A stretch of 64,000 bases of DNA. It comes from Apostichopus japonicus (Eukaryota > Echinodermata > Holothuroidea > Aspidochirotida > Stichopodidae). The stretch covers positions 18,272,821 through 18,336,820 of the forward strand of contig NC_092578.1 of the NCBI RefSeq assembly GCF_037975245.1, in the 5' to 3' direction. Positions 35,191-47,859 of this stretch are shown one piece after another. A model generated the notes under the pieces. The model ran no database searches, was not told the origin of the DNA, and saw only the letters and a list, made by a program, of their open reading frames with translations. Each line of letters opens with the position of its first letter. The stretch's first letter is position 1. The translations under genes were made by a program, and so were the position numbers.

Positions 35191-37109
35191 TAAATCGATA
35201 ATGTAAGGTATAACAAGGGTAGAAAATTTGTTAAATACCATCTGACAATAAATTGTATAAAAACTGCAAATGTAAAAGCGAAAATGATACAAACAAATTC
35301 TTAAAATTTAAAATATATAGAAATGTGAAAAATTTTAAATTTTAAAAGCGCTATAAACGCAAAATGGAAAATGCGTTGTAAAAATGTGACAATATAGCAC
35401 AATATAGCACAGTTAATGGAATGCAGATCTAAATAGAAAGGTTTTAACTAGTTTTTTAAATTCATCTATATTCTGTTATTTACTTGGAGTTTAGGTCTAT
35501 AATTCAGTCCAAACGCCGTGTTTTCCTTATCACTGTGTTTTTGTTTTTTTGTTTTGTGGGGTTGAATTGTTCGGGGTTGGGTGTACACTCTCAACAACCG
35601 CTGGAGCCTTCCTGGTCCTATTCGATCATTAAAGTCACTAGTAACATATGTTGTTCTTATAGGTTGACACACGTTAATTGAGATATTGTACTATGAGTAT
35701 ACGACTGTCGATCTTGCTCCACAACTTAATCTTCCTTAAAAATGGTTCTTTCACCCTTTTATTTTGGGATTGGTGTCATATTTTTTGTTTCTTGTTCTCA
35801 GATTAACCTGCGACCAACCCTTTAATAGAGGATGACGTGTTTTTTTTTTTTTTTGGGGGGGGGGGTCAAATAATAGCATCGTTGTGTGGTACTAATGGAG
35901 TGACTGATATGCTTTACACGACTTATGCCACGATAAAACCAAAAGGTCTTCTCAGGCCTGTCAAGGTGTGAAAGGGGGGGGGGGGTGGCGCGTGGCCCTA
36001 GGGCTACAGCTACAGTTCCGAGAGCAGTTCGGGAGTTATGATGATGTTGAGCCGATAAAATATGGGATAAATGAACAAAACTTCTTATGATCATAATATA
36101 ATAAAGGAATATGAAGAGTGTAATAGTGCGTCCGATGATAAAATCGTCCCGAATTGGCTCTTAAAGCCTCTCATTGTACTGGAAATGACATGGCATACCA
36201 TGGGAAGAATTAAATTGGCAGGGTCATTCTTATTCAAATGCTTCAGGCCTTAATCCAGTTCTGTCAGTAAGCCCTCAGTAAGGGATTAATTACTCTGTAT
36301 ACTATAGACATCCGACCATATAGTCAGTCACTCACTTCTTATTCAACTTCAGGCTTCGAAAAGATCGTTACGTCGTCCCGTGATTTACCGAATGAAGAAT
36401 ATGTTTGGTTATGAAATCAAATATTGTACATGTCATATATTCTTTTTGACTTTATCCTATTCTGAAACGGTAAAATTATCTTAAACAGAATGAAACAGAA
36501 ACATCAAAAGTAAGTTTGTAATATATAATATGCTTTCTGAAAGTTATACTGACGCGGTTACGTTTCGCGGAGTATTTACGTATATATTCACGTCTTATTG
36601 CATGCTTGCGTTTGATCGGTAAACGAAGTTGGTGTATAAAAGTGTATAAAGGAGATACAAGTCTAACAATGCTTGTCACCTGCATATCCCTTTAAACCCA
36701 TCACGTCCCTTTTAAACCCTTCACGTCCCTTTAAAGCCTTCAAACACAAGGATATTCAACATTCTTTGCCTTATTACATTCTCATCACGGCGAAGTTAGA
36801 CAAATCGGTTCTTCCCTTTGACATAGGCTATATGTGATCGATCGTGTATTGCTTCGCTCATAGTTTGTTAAAACATGACAAGTGGTATAAGTAGATTATC
36901 TGCTAAGCGTACATCTGTTTACTAAGAGCTAACATTTAAATCTCTCGCCAAAGCTCAGGGACTCCCTTATAGGCATATATGGAAACCTTGTGGTCTTTCC
37001 CTTGTTGAGATGCATATGGATATTCATATATACCGGTCACTGTACTTTGGTTATTTCTTTACTTTGCTTGCGTTTACAGATTTAGATTGACGTGATCAGT
37101 ATAACCTAA
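35191..37109. other. No gene seen
   Basis: Contains T-run/G-run junctions (35855-35865 and 35974-35985 are G runs) and short chance frames only. Confidence 0.4.
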
Positions 37110-37352
37110 GGGAACGTTTGTATGTATGTATGTATGTATTGTATGTATTTTGGATCCTCCTGCAAGCAGGAACTCGCGAAGAAGCCTCATTGGCTTATCA
37201 ATGCCGCAAGCTGACCGAAGTCAGTCTCTTACATTCATATTTAACATTCATGATTATGAATTGTCAATTGTCAACATTATGAATTGTCAACAACTCTGTC
37301 ACTGGACGACATACATTAATCTTGGAGTGACCCGAACCGAGGACCTTATGAC
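37110..37352 (-). mobile_element. tRNA-derived SINE, family B, copy 2 (head truncated)
   Basis: The tail (gtatgtatgtatgtatgta) and the core (gcaagcaggaactcgcgaag, gctgaccgaagtcagtctc) match the other copies. The match stops after ggaccttatgac, so the A-box part of the head is missing. A short internal duplication of the gaattgtcaa segment is present. Confidence 0.88.
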
Positions 37353-37570
37353 TTTAAATGTTTTGAGACGTAGAAGCATAAATCTGGAGAGCTTACAACA
37401 TGAGAAGTTAGAATAAGTTAGCTTCAAATGTAGACGTGATAGAAACGCCAAATGGTTATCAAGCAGGTCCCCATAGAAAAACAATGCGATATACCATACA
37501 CAATAACAGGAGAATCTTGTTACCACGCCCGATGTGTATACTTTGTTTTGTTTTCTCCTTTAGAAATTTA

Positions 37571-37885
37571 CTTTATGCAAGGGCGTAGGAACCGGGGGGG
37601 GGGCTGGGGAAAAATATGGGGGCGGAAGTATCATTCCGCCCCCCCTCCCGCTCCGCAAGTCAGAAAACCCCTTTTTCATTTCCAAATGAGAAAAAAATCT
37701 CATTTGGAGCACCAAATTGCATTTAAGGCCAGGTGAAAATGCAAAATTCTTTACAAAATGGAGTGGGAGTTGAAGTGTGCTATATTGCACCAAATTGCAT
37801 CTGAGGCCACCTGGAAATGCGAAATGCAAAAAAAAAATACCCTTAGACCCCTCCCCCAGGCCGGCCATCAGTCTTCAGCCCCCCC
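37571..37885. repeat. GC-rich repeat with internal duplicated unit
   Basis: Bounded by a gggcgtaggaaccgggggg stretch and a ccggccatcagtcttcagccccccc stretch. Inside, the segment accaaattgcat...aggcca...aaaatgcaaaa occurs twice about 87 bp apart, and caaatgagaaaaaaatctcatttg is a short hairpin. Composition and structure suggest a transposon-derived repeat. No other copy is in the window. Confidence 0.5.
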
Positions 37886-38847
37886 ACTCAAAAGTACCAA
37901 TCGTCAAGGTACAATATTTTAATTTCAGAGTTATTTGCTCCTTTAATACCTAGTAGTCTCTTAAAATAAGGTTCACATTTTCGTCATTAGGAACGTTATC
38001 TTATAACTACAGCCATTGACTTATAGTACATTACAGTTTGATCCATAAAATCCTTGATCAAACCGCATTACAAATCTATGTGATCCATTTTTTTTTTTAC
38101 AATGCCAAAAAACAAAACAGATGAACAAATCCTTCGGGAATTCGAGAGAGTTGAATGAAGCTATACCGGAAAGAAAAATATAAATAAATAATTGGACAAA
38201 AAGAAAGACCAAAAAATCGATAATTTACGGATGGTAATTGAACGCAATTTAATGTTCTCGTCTCTTGCGAGCTTTGCATCCGTGGTTAGTTGTGGTGAAT
38301 AGTAATTCCCTCAATTCCACGCGCCATACGCCTTCCAGATGACTGTTAAGATTTAAGAATGCCCTCTCTCAACCGTCCATAATATTTTTCCAACTGCATG
38401 TAAAAAATCGATTACACGTTTTACAAGGGTATCTATCCTGCAAGTGACCAAATTAAGGTAAATGTTGAAGAATTAGAGGTAAAAATTAATCGATATATGC
38501 TAAATTTGGACTGTTGGCTCCTCCGGGAAGGAGCTCACATAAAGTAAGTTATAGTAAGAAAGAAGAATGCGAGAGAGAGAAAAGTGGAGAGGCAGCAGCG
38601 CAAAAGTGAAGTTCGCTTCCTTGTTATATTATTATACTTCTCATTTTCTGAAAACATTTCCATGTTTTGAGAGACAGTATTGAACAGAAATATGATCTGA
38701 AATTAATAAATCATTTAAGTGTATAATTGATGAAGTTATGATTCGTGTATCTAGTTGTATAATAATGCCATTAAAAATTGAACAGACCCAAAGTAAGTTT
38801 GAGCATGAGCGTAACCAGACGAAATGATATATAATAATTGTGAAATT
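37886..38847. other. No gene seen
   Basis: AT-rich unique-looking DNA without supportable features. Confidence 0.4.
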
Positions 38848-38927
38848 CGTGTTTAACAGCGTCACATTTAATATTATAATATCAGGTCGTGTTTAACAGC
38901 GTCACATTTAATATTATAATATCAGGT
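38848..38927. repeat. Perfect 40 bp tandem duplication
   Basis: The 40-base unit beginning cgtgtttaacagcgtcac and ending aatatcaggt is present twice head-to-tail with no mismatch. That implies a recent event or an assembly artefact. Confidence 0.97.
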
Positions 38928-38997
38928 ATAAGACTTGGTCAAGTCTAAATATATCACCATCAAGCGACATGTGATTTCATTGTTCATGTTTATAACA

Positions 38998-39000
<3 letters not shown>

Positions 39001-39056
<56 letters not shown>
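39001..39056. repeat. (TA)n microsatellite
   Basis: Uninterrupted TA tract of about 55 bp. Confidence 0.95.
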
Positions 39057-39097
39057 TTATATAATATATAACATTATTTTATGTAGTGGAGATGGGT

Positions 39098-39220
39098 CAC
39101 GTAATTATTATTATTATTATTGTTGTTATTATTATTGTTATTGTGATTGTTATTATTATTATTGTTGTTATTATTGTTATTGTTGTTGTTGCTGTTGTCG
39201 TTGTCGTCGTCGTCGTTGTT

Positions 39221-39256
<36 letters not shown>

Positions 39257-39300
39257 GCTGTTGTTGTTGTTGTTATTATTATTGTTGTTATTATTACCTT
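39098..39300. repeat. Trinucleotide tract ATT/GTT/GTC
   Basis: A graded run passes from ATT and GTT units to a (GTC)n core (about 39197-39255) and back to GTT/ATT. It yields artefactual poly-Ile/Val/Leu/Ser and poly-Asn/Asp frames. Confidence 0.95.
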
Positions 39301-40490
39301 CTGTTGAATATATCTTCATCAGTTATGATGGCATTCTGTTATCTTCATTTCTCAGTACATACTAACACGATGATTCTACAGTTACCAGGTTCATGTTGTC
39401 AGTTCATACCTTCGTGTGGCGGTCTCTATCGTTAACTGTCTTGTCCCATGATTCCTTGCGGGCCTCTCCTCCTTTCCTGGGGCCCTGATAATAATGTCAC
39501 CTTCTTACACTAGGACTACAAAGACCTCGACACTTGGAACACGTTTTTCAACTTTGATAATGAATTCCTAATTTCCTTCTTGTGTGTTTGCACAGCTCGT
39601 TTAAACAACTAGCTGTATTTACATTCCAATGTAACGTATTTCCCTATGCAAATATACAAACGGAAAACATTGTTACTTTGTCATGTTACAGGAGACGTAT
39701 AAACACAATCATTATACTTACGACGAACAACATTCCAGCAAGTGATAATAAGGCTAGACAGAAGTTTCTTGCGCCATTTTATGCGAAAACAAATAGTTTG
39801 TAACAATACTACGTTTTGAACTGAAGGCCTTGTCTATTGAGGTGTTAAGTCAAATGCAAACAACCAACATTGTTTCTAACTGACCGAAGCGCCTTTATTA
39901 GACACAGAACTTGTGTATATGTTTAACTTTGATAACAAGATAACAGCATTCTGTCAGTCAATTGACAAAATCTTGTGATATACCTTTCTCAATCATTAAT
40001 TTTAGATAAAAATTCCAAATTTATATTTTTCTACTTCTTGAATGAATCGATTGAAAACTTCTTAATTACTGATAGAACTTTATAGAGATAAATTTATGCT
40101 TGAATATGTCATATATCGAACTAAATGACCTTAAGTTACAAAAACAATGCAACATATAGCGTTTGAATCATAAAGATCGCTCTTACTATTAGATATTGTT
40201 GAAAATTTTGTCTAATAATTGTTGATGTTTTTTTTTTATTGCAAGCCGGCCGTCTATCAATTTTTTCCATTTAGGAAAGACGGCTAATTTATATGAGCAA
40301 ATGAAATGGAACTTTTATGAACTATTTGCTACTATCAGTTTCAGAATGGTGTGTGATCGTAAATAGTTGCAATACAGGTGCATGTAACTGTCAAATATTA
40401 AGAACTAAAGCAAGAGAAATTGTATTATCTTTTACTAATTGAGGAAGTTAGATTAGTCTATAATATACGTGTACTACGTGCAAATTGCTA
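39301..40490. other. No gene seen
   Basis: No recognised repeat or coding sequence. Confidence 0.4.
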
Positions 40491-40497
40491 TGCTATA

Positions 40498-40640
40498 TCA
40501 GTGTCCATAGCCCAGGCGGTTAGGGCGACCGAATATACGGCGTGAGGCCCGGGTTCGAAACCCGGTTCAGACTGGAAGTTTTTTCTTTCTTTAATTCTTC
40601 TAGATTTGTCCGGCCCATTGCCGTTTCAGTTTACAATATA
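40498..40640 (+). mobile_element. tRNA-derived SINE, family A, copy 2
   Basis: The head gtgtccatagcccaggcggt has a degenerate A box. The B-box region forms a perfect T stem (CCGGG / CCCGG around TTCGAAA). It is followed by ctggaag and a body ending ccattgccgtttcag, shared with copies 1 and 3. It is the least decayed head of the three. Confidence 0.78.
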
Positions 40641-40789
40641 TCTTCCCAGGTCCGGCTAGTAATGATTCACAAATAATGATAATATTAGTAACAATTATAA
40701 TGATGATTTCGAGGTGGATATATCATCATGATTGATCCCTCTAGAGTAAGGCAAACTATGTCACCAAGCATGATTTATAGTGTTGATCG

Positions 40790-40792
<3 letters not shown>

Positions 40793-40876
<84 letters not shown>
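40793..40876. repeat. (TA)n-(TG)n microsatellite
   Basis: A TA tract of about 68 bp followed by seven TG units, immediately upstream of SINE family A copy 3. Confidence 0.95.
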
Positions 40877-41090
40877 ACCAGGCTTACTGTCGACCTCCCT
40901 GTGATGGTTTCGAACCTCTGGACATAACAGAATATAAACAACAGTGTCCATAGCTTAGTTGCTTAGGGTGACCGGATAAAGAGCCTGAGGCCCGGGTCCG
41001 AATTCTGGTAGGGGGGGGGGGGCTGGAAGATTTTCCACTGCTCTAGCATTTCCGAATCCATTGTTGTTTCACTGATGTATACATTCATTC
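40877..41090 (+). mobile_element. tRNA-derived SINE, family A, copy 3
   Basis: A leader with gaacctctggacataa, as in copy 1, precedes the head gtgtccatagcttagttgct. The B box is altered (gggtccgaattct). A 12-base G run (41011-41022) lies before the ctggaag body. The body ends ccattgttgtttcac as in copy 2. Confidence 0.78.
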
Positions 41091-41374
41091 ATTGAACAGA
41101 GTTCAATGATTTATCAACGACACACAATATGTTAAAGTTTCTAGGTTTGTGTCATAGAAACGCTTGTGGACAGGAAATTGCCTTTTAACGCCAACACAAG
41201 AGTTACAACGCATAACCTCATAGTTTGTAGTATACAAACGTGTAACGATATGTAACCTACAGGCGTAAATGGCTGAAGAAGGTTGAATAAAACCAAAAGT
41301 TTCTGCAAAAGTTCTCTCTACCGTATGACCGGTCATTATGTAGTTGCGTTTCATTTTCCATTTCACACAATAGG

Positions 41375-41377
<3 letters not shown>

Positions 41378-41459
<82 letters not shown>
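41378..41459. repeat. (TA)n microsatellite inside a short inverted repeat
   Basis: The TA tract is flanked by aggcttat on the left and ataagcct on the right, so the whole tract is palindromic. Confidence 0.93.
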
Positions 41460-41460
<1 letters not shown>

Positions 41461-42630
41461 CCTACTGTATGGGACATTTGGAATCGAATATGTGTTAGGC
41501 GTATATCTTAAACTCGGAGTCGTGTAAAACAACATATTTGTTCAGTGTAAATCTGCGAGGACCAAACATTGTGTCACCCTTTGTTTGCTGAGAAATCTGA
41601 AAGCTCCATTATCAACAACAACCTTTGAACAAGAGAGACAGGTTTTGCTATTCATTGCGTGCCCATAGAAGAATGTCAAGTAGAGTGTCCAAGTTTTCTC
41701 AACGTCCAGATTATGATGATCGGTCTCATTTGAAAACAAATTTGGTAAGATACTTCCCCTTGTCTGTGCGCATTGATTGCACACACTCAATCAACGTCGT
41801 TTGTAGGCAAAAGCTATCGCTTTATGTATAACATTATCACTATCGATAGTAGCCTACACCGTTGCGAGAACCAATCACCTCAATGCGTGTTCGGTGCATC
41901 CCCTTAACATTACAGTATTTCAAACTCCCAGCTCTATCACTAGCAGTCGTCGGTGGAAACTCAGTGTGTACTCGCGAGTTTATAAGTGGCCTTCTCTAAT
42001 GTCTGTCTTATTTATCCGAGAGCCCCCCAAAAAGGACAATCTCCGGATTACTACGGTGGAATTACAGAACCCAGTTATAAGTTGTGAAGCCGTGAAAACT
42101 TTTCGTCGTGCATCAATGTGTATGCAACGATGAGATTGAGTGGTTCGAAGGATTTTGGATACAATTGATAAATCTACTTGACGGAATTTTAGAGAGAGAT
42201 TTTTTTCTTGTTTGTTGAGCAAACGGTTGATTAGAATTGCAAGTGTTTAATTGAAACTTGGAGGGAAGGAAGCGGCGGAAAGCGTTCGACACACGTGACA
42301 TCGAATGAAAGGAAAGGTATACCTTCACTATATATTGTAAACAGTTTTGAGCTTTTCACATGTAAGTTCGATGGACGAAATCGGGTTGCTGTTACCATGG
42401 TGAGCAGATACCTAACGGATTTTAGTCTTTATATTACACTGGGGTAAGCTGAAAAACTTTTATTTTTATGTCTTTTATACTTTTCAATAACAAAACAATT
42501 TCTGCGTTATTTTCACAATAGATATTCGAACTATACATGTATCTAATATTTTTGTTGTTGTTAACAATACGATATCTAAATTAGGCCTAACCAACAACAA
42601 CACATAATCCATTAAAATCCATTACTTAAT
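41460..42630. other. No gene seen
   Basis: Short open frames on both strands (60-80 codons) have no recognisable domains. No repeats recognised. Confidence 0.4.
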
Positions 42631-42838
42631 GTATACCTCTTCTCGGCCTTTGGCTAAGATCATGTGTATTATCTGTGCCCTTTCGAGGGAAATGGTGATA
42701 CACACCCGACGATGATCACACAGTCACAGTCTCGATTCAAGGGGACTGGGGCTGAGAGCGGATCAGTCGTTCGCTAGTTTGGTTATTTTCGTGACCAGGT
42801 TCTTTCCTGGGTGACTTTTCTTTAAAAAGTATACCTCT
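42631..42838 (+). mobile_element. U2 snRNA-headed SINE, complete copy with target duplication
   Basis: The head (cttctcggcctttggctaag, then atcatgtgtattatctgt) matches the first ~45 nt of U2 snRNA, which includes its branch-point recognition region. The body after that is not U2. It carries gggctgagagcggatcag and ends ggtgacttttctttaaaaa. The element is flanked by a perfect 10-base direct repeat, gtatacctct (42631-42640 and 42829-42838). The left copy partly overlaps the first head bases. The 3' end and the body recur at 20050 and 63731. This is the structure of an snRNA-headed retroposon, not a working U2 gene: the Sm site and the 3' stem-loops of U2 are absent. Confidence 0.82.
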
Positions 42839-43058
42839 ATAAATTGCCAACTTTCTATTACACCAAATATCTGACTTACTTAATTACGAGACGAGACCTC
42901 CCCAAAACATTGTCAGATTCACATTTTTTTTAAATAATATATACAATAACGCAAGCATATTTGTATCCAGGACTTAAGTTGATGTTTCACTTCATCAGTG
43001 TTGTACAAGAGAAATGTTTCCAATAGTTCTAATATGAAAGAGTAACAGAATTTCACTA

Positions 43059-43387
43059 AGTGGCTATGAGCTGTAAACTGCCCTCATTATATAGCTACGG
43101 AGCTGTTAATTGTTATATGTGGCTATGGGACTGCAATACAACGGTCCTATGGCTATGGGTCTGTGAAAGGCCCTATGGAACTGCCAAATGGCCCTATGTG
43201 TAAGTGGAGTTGTTAAAGGTCTAATGTGGCTATGGAGCAATAAATGACCCTACCCGGCTACGTGGTCATGGAGCTGTTTATGGCCCTAAGTGGCTGTTTA
43301 ATGGCTCTGTGGCTACGGAGTTGTTAAAGGCCCTTTGGCAATGTTACTGTTAATGGTCCTATGTGGCTATGGAGCTAATAAGGCCCC
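43059..43387. repeat. Degenerate minisatellite, GTGGCTATGGAGCTGTTAA unit
   Basis: About ten decayed copies of a ~28-35 bp unit with consensus close to tatgtggctatggagctgtt then aaaggcccc occur in direct orientation. Confidence 0.85.
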
Positions 43388-43528
43388 ATTGTTTCCTGGT
43401 GGTAAAGATTTCTAATGTTAATGTCACGGCAAGTGAATCATTGAAGCAAAGTTTTACTACATATTACGAAAGATACTTTATACCAGCTGCAAGCTGAATG
43501 TAGGAATGTTGCCGTCATTTAGCTGGAG

Positions 43529-43773
43529 GTATGTATTATATGTATGTATTTTAGATCCTCCTGTAAGCAGGAACTCGCGAAGAAGCCATTATTGGCTTAT
43601 CAATGCCGCAAGCTGACCGAAGTCAGTCTCTTAGATTCATATTTAACGTCCATGATTATGAATTGTCAATTGTCAACAACTCTGTAACTGGACGACATAC
43701 ATTAATCTTGGAGTGACTCGAACTCGGGACCTTATGATTGAAAGGCACCGGCGTTAACCACTGAGCTAAAACT
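43529..43773 (-). mobile_element. tRNA-derived SINE, family B, copy 3
   Basis: Full-length copy. The tail on the left (gtatgtattatatgtatgta) and the tRNA-like head on the right (ttaaccactgagcta on the +) bracket the common core, including ctcgaactcgggacctta over the B box. Confidence 0.92.
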
Positions 43774-44737
43774 TGGTTGAAAACAGATGAATGAAACGTT
43801 TATACCAATCATCCTAACAGTAAACAAAGTATAAATAGTGCGTTAGATGTTTTATTGGAACTCCGTGAACGTATGTATTATTACGTCCTTAATGTCGAAA
43901 TTAGCATGACGCCTTGATATTTATACTGTCAGGTTGTGTTGACAACTATAAACAATTTTTCTTTTATTGTCAAGTGTTGATTAATTTATCCCGGATAAGG
44001 TCATTCCCAAGTTCCTACAAAGGAATGTTCTTTGGAGGTAAACACCAACACTTTCTAGATCTCTTCATTCCACAAATATAATTGATTTTATTAATTTAAA
44101 TGCGTTTATGTATATTTTTGTTAAAAAAAAAATAACTGGAAATTGTGTCGAGGGCGACAAAATTATTTTTTAATACAGCTTTTAAAACAAGAAGCCAGTT
44201 AGCTTTAAAAACAAAATGCTTATTGAATGACTTATCGCTGAAATCAAACATTTATTTGAGATTATTATATATTGGGTATACACGAGATTAACGCGTGATA
44301 AGGTCTACCCATGTTTACCCATATAAGTTTACCCATGTTTGCGCATCCTAAGTGCAAACTTTACACTGCTTTAAATAACAATTATCGTGTTGCTTTTTTA
44401 TTTGGTTTTATTTCTAGCCCCGGGAGGCTTTTAATACTACTGTCTCTATATATAGAGGAACTTAGCCCCAACAAATTCAGAATAAGGTTAAAACTTCACG
44501 AAAATGGTGATAGAAAATCTTATCAACAGGAGTTGAATTATATTGATAAAATCAGTAAGAAAACTTATTTAGAGACATCTTTCCCAGTTTTCTTGAAAAG
44601 AATTGCGACACTTTTTGTAGCTGACGTCAAATGGATATAAAATCCAGCTGCCGAACTGATAGAATCACTGAAATAGGTAGTAAATATAGTAAATATTTAT
44701 GTCATGTATAATTGCACCGAAGCTGCGGTAACCCGAC
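43774..44737. other. No gene seen
   Basis: A 109-codon open frame (44311-44640) has no recognisable domain, low-complexity flanks and no splice support. It is regarded as chance. Confidence 0.4.
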
Positions 44738-45020
44738 AAGACACAATTTATAATAGCAATCCTGCATTTTTCTCCTCAGCATGCATGGAATTGTCTCATT
44801 GTGAAAGCAATGACTGTATTGCATTGAATATGTCTAACAGCTGACTATAGTAACTTAAAATAACCTTAGCTTATAGAAGACACAATTCATATTGGGAAAA
44901 CTGCATATTTGTTCTCATAATTGAATTGTCTGATTGACTCATTGTTAAAGCAATGAATGTATTGTATGGAAAATGTCTAACAGCTGACAAGTAACTTAAG
45001 ATAACCCTTGGCTTATGGAG
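44738..45020. repeat. Two-copy tandem duplication, ~140 bp unit
   Basis: The block agacacaattta/cata ... gaattgtct ... aaagcaatgaatgtattg ... atgtctaacagctgac ... ttagcttat occurs twice in succession (about 44738-44880 and 44878-45020), with substitutions and small indels. Confidence 0.85.
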
Positions 45021-47199
45021 ACGTTCCAAGGTTATTTAATTATTAATTTATGAACGTATTATCGCTATCACGCGTTCAGTCTGGTACACGGGAAAACCAA
45101 AACACACTTCAATGTATTTTGGATTATGTTAGCATCTTTCAATGCTTTTCAATCTAAAGCTGTTATAAATGACTACAGCTGTGTAGATTAAGAAGATTCC
45201 AAGGCTTTTTCCATTAAACATATAGCTTCTAGATGATGCAAATGCGTTGAGAAGATAAGCAGTTTTTCGCCTCTCTTTTATTCAACCTGCCAGATGTTTA
45301 TAAATAACTTCAATCGTCTGTTTCTCATATAAGAAAGAATTGCCATGCTGCCGTCGGAGATTTCATTCTCCAGGAGTGTCGTTGTTGCGTGTGTCACAGA
45401 TTTAGGCCAACAATGAAATCATTCTGGCCTTTTTTTCTTCTTCTAAATATCATTTGTACCCATGAAAGATTTAAAAGATTTTCTAGATTCTGTCTTGACT
45501 AAATTCCCCCCAAATCTGAAAGAATGTGTTGCCTATATAGCTGAGAACGGAAAGCGATTTAAAGATGCCGTGTGTCTTGTTACCACGTGCGATAGTCATT
45601 AAATGAGATCCTATATAGGGGATTCATATAATTGACGTGGTACCTGGATTCTTTCGCCATTTCTGTTTAGGCTCAAAAGTAAAGAGAGAGAGAAAGAAAA
45701 CTAACTATCAAGAGGAGGGACAAAACAGAGTGAACTCTTTAAAAGGCTATTGGAGATGTATCCTTCAGTTTTTAACATTCATCCGTGACAATTCCTGACA
45801 CGTAGTGATATTGGTTATGTCTGTATTAGTTCTGATGATCTTATTCAGCATGTCACAATGTTCGTTACATGTCGCTATGGCTTGAATTCATGCTGTTTAG
45901 TAAACTATGTTTAATTTAGAGGCATTCTGATTAAAGTCATTGTTAAAACAGCCTATACTTGTCTTTTGGTCGACAAATTTGAATTAATTTAGCAATTACA
46001 GGCTGGGAATTTCAAAAAATGTTATTCCAATTGAGGAACTTGATGCCAGACTGAAAGTTAATCAGCAATCAGAAATTAATATATTTCATTGTTTCAACAT
46101 TTCGTCGCCCACTTGACCAACACGCTTTCAATAGTATAGCACTATTACTATTAGTAGTACGAAATCACAAATATAAGTGTACAAAGCAAATTACACCATT
46201 TCAAAAGCTCTCGGGTCTTACTTCATTAGTGAAAACAAATTGGTGGACTATAGTCAAGCTGTATAGTCCGATAATTTACATTATGTGTAATTTGAAAATT
46301 GACAATATTTATAAATGTTATGGACTAAATTAATAAATGAAAAATCAATTCACAAAGCTGTTTCAATAGTGGCAGAGGTAAATCAATTTGATTTTTTTTA
46401 ATATTCTCTCCGTTCTGTGCTTCGTCAACGCCATTGGTATTACCTACTGGCATAGGAGGGTGATTCGAACAGATCGGAACCGAAAGTTGTCCTGATATAA
46501 ACAAAAGAGAATTAAACGAGGTTGTTTTTTAAACACCAGCTTAGTTTGCAATCATATTGGAATTTAAAATATGTTTTATTATCGTCATTTAGAATGCTTC
46601 GACGTAGTCAATTCTCTGTGTTTGTGTCATGATTGGCTTTGACAACATGTGAGCGAAAAGTGTTACACGCAATATATGCCTTAGATAAATTATCAATATT
46701 GATATGCTTATTCATATTATGGCATATAGCAATTATTACTGACATGATTTTGGTATACCCGAAAACATTTTTGGGTAACTTGAGGTGGTTACCCCTCACC
46801 TAAATTTAATATATCAAACTAGGCATTTATTTCAACATCTTCCGTGCTTTAACCTTTAATCAATTTTAACTAGAGGAGCCGGTTTTATTAAAGAATGTTC
46901 TTTTACCCAAATCACTTTCTATCCAAACTGTATACTTCAATTGCAAACGTTTGCTTGACACACTGCTTCAGAGCTATCTAATTGGACAAAACATGGTCGG
47001 TATAGGAACATTAGTACACATGTAGTCTTTATGATACAGTGTATGTCAAAGGTCATCGTGGTCGTATTGCTATTTACTCTCCGACTTGCAAAACTGAGAA
47101 GTGTTGACTGACCCTTGAAATGTATGAGATCAGCAATTCTTTGGATCAGCCTCTTGTTATGTATAGATGGGCATCGGTTCGGCTTCTTGGGAATTCACG
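45021..47199. other. No gene seen
   Basis: AT-rich sequence without supportable genes or recognised repeats. Confidence 0.4.
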
Positions 47200-47444
47200 T
47201 GTATGTATGTATGTATTTTAGATCCTCCTGCAAGCAGGAACTCGCGAAGAAGCCATCATTGGCTTATCAAAGCCGCAAGCTGACCGAAGTCAGTCTCTTA
47301 GATTCATATTTAACGTCCATGATTATGAATTGTCAATTGTCAACAACTCTGTAACTGGACGACATACATTAATCTTGGAGTGACTCGAACTCGGGACCTT
47401 GTGATTGGAAGGCACCGGCGTTAACCACTGAGCTGACACTCCTT
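47200..47444 (-). mobile_element. tRNA-derived SINE, family B, copy 4
   Basis: Full-length copy with tail gtatgtatgtatgtatttta at the left and tRNA-like head at the right (gttaaccactgagctgacac). It is very similar to copies 3 and 5. Confidence 0.93.
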
Positions 47445-47859
47445 GTGGGATAAATATGTTAATCTTGCAAAATGGAATTAAAGCAAGTATACCAAGGCCC
47501 AACCTTTGTAATGTTTTATATGATGTGGCCTTATTTTAATGACAAATAATTCCATGTCAATGATAAACGGGAAACGATAGTAAATAAAGTAATACAAAAA
47601 GGTTAAATTGTTATTGTAAGGTCACTGATGAAGAAACAATTATTGTATGATTATCTGTTGAGGTTGAGTTACTTTGCTATGGAATCTTGAATCACACATC
47701 ATATTTAGTTCCCTTACTCCCCTAGCCACCCACCCACCCAGCAACTGTCTCCGGCCGCAGTAAACGCACTCCATCTTCCTAGAGTACAATATTATACGAT
47801 CACAATATCATGTAAACTCCGGGTAACTTTATATATTCTTATTTTTCCCAGTTATTTCC

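Noticed and set aside
39074-39365. Poly-Asn/Asp, poly-Val and poly-Leu/Ser frames
   Set aside because: Artefacts of a trinucleotide tract without codon structure or splice support.
42634-42829. Functional U2 snRNA gene
   Set aside because: Only the first ~45 bases match U2; Sm site and 3' stem-loops are replaced by unrelated sequence and a target duplication flanks the unit.
44311-44640. 109-codon open frame as a gene
   Set aside because: No domain, low complexity, no splice or promoter evidence.
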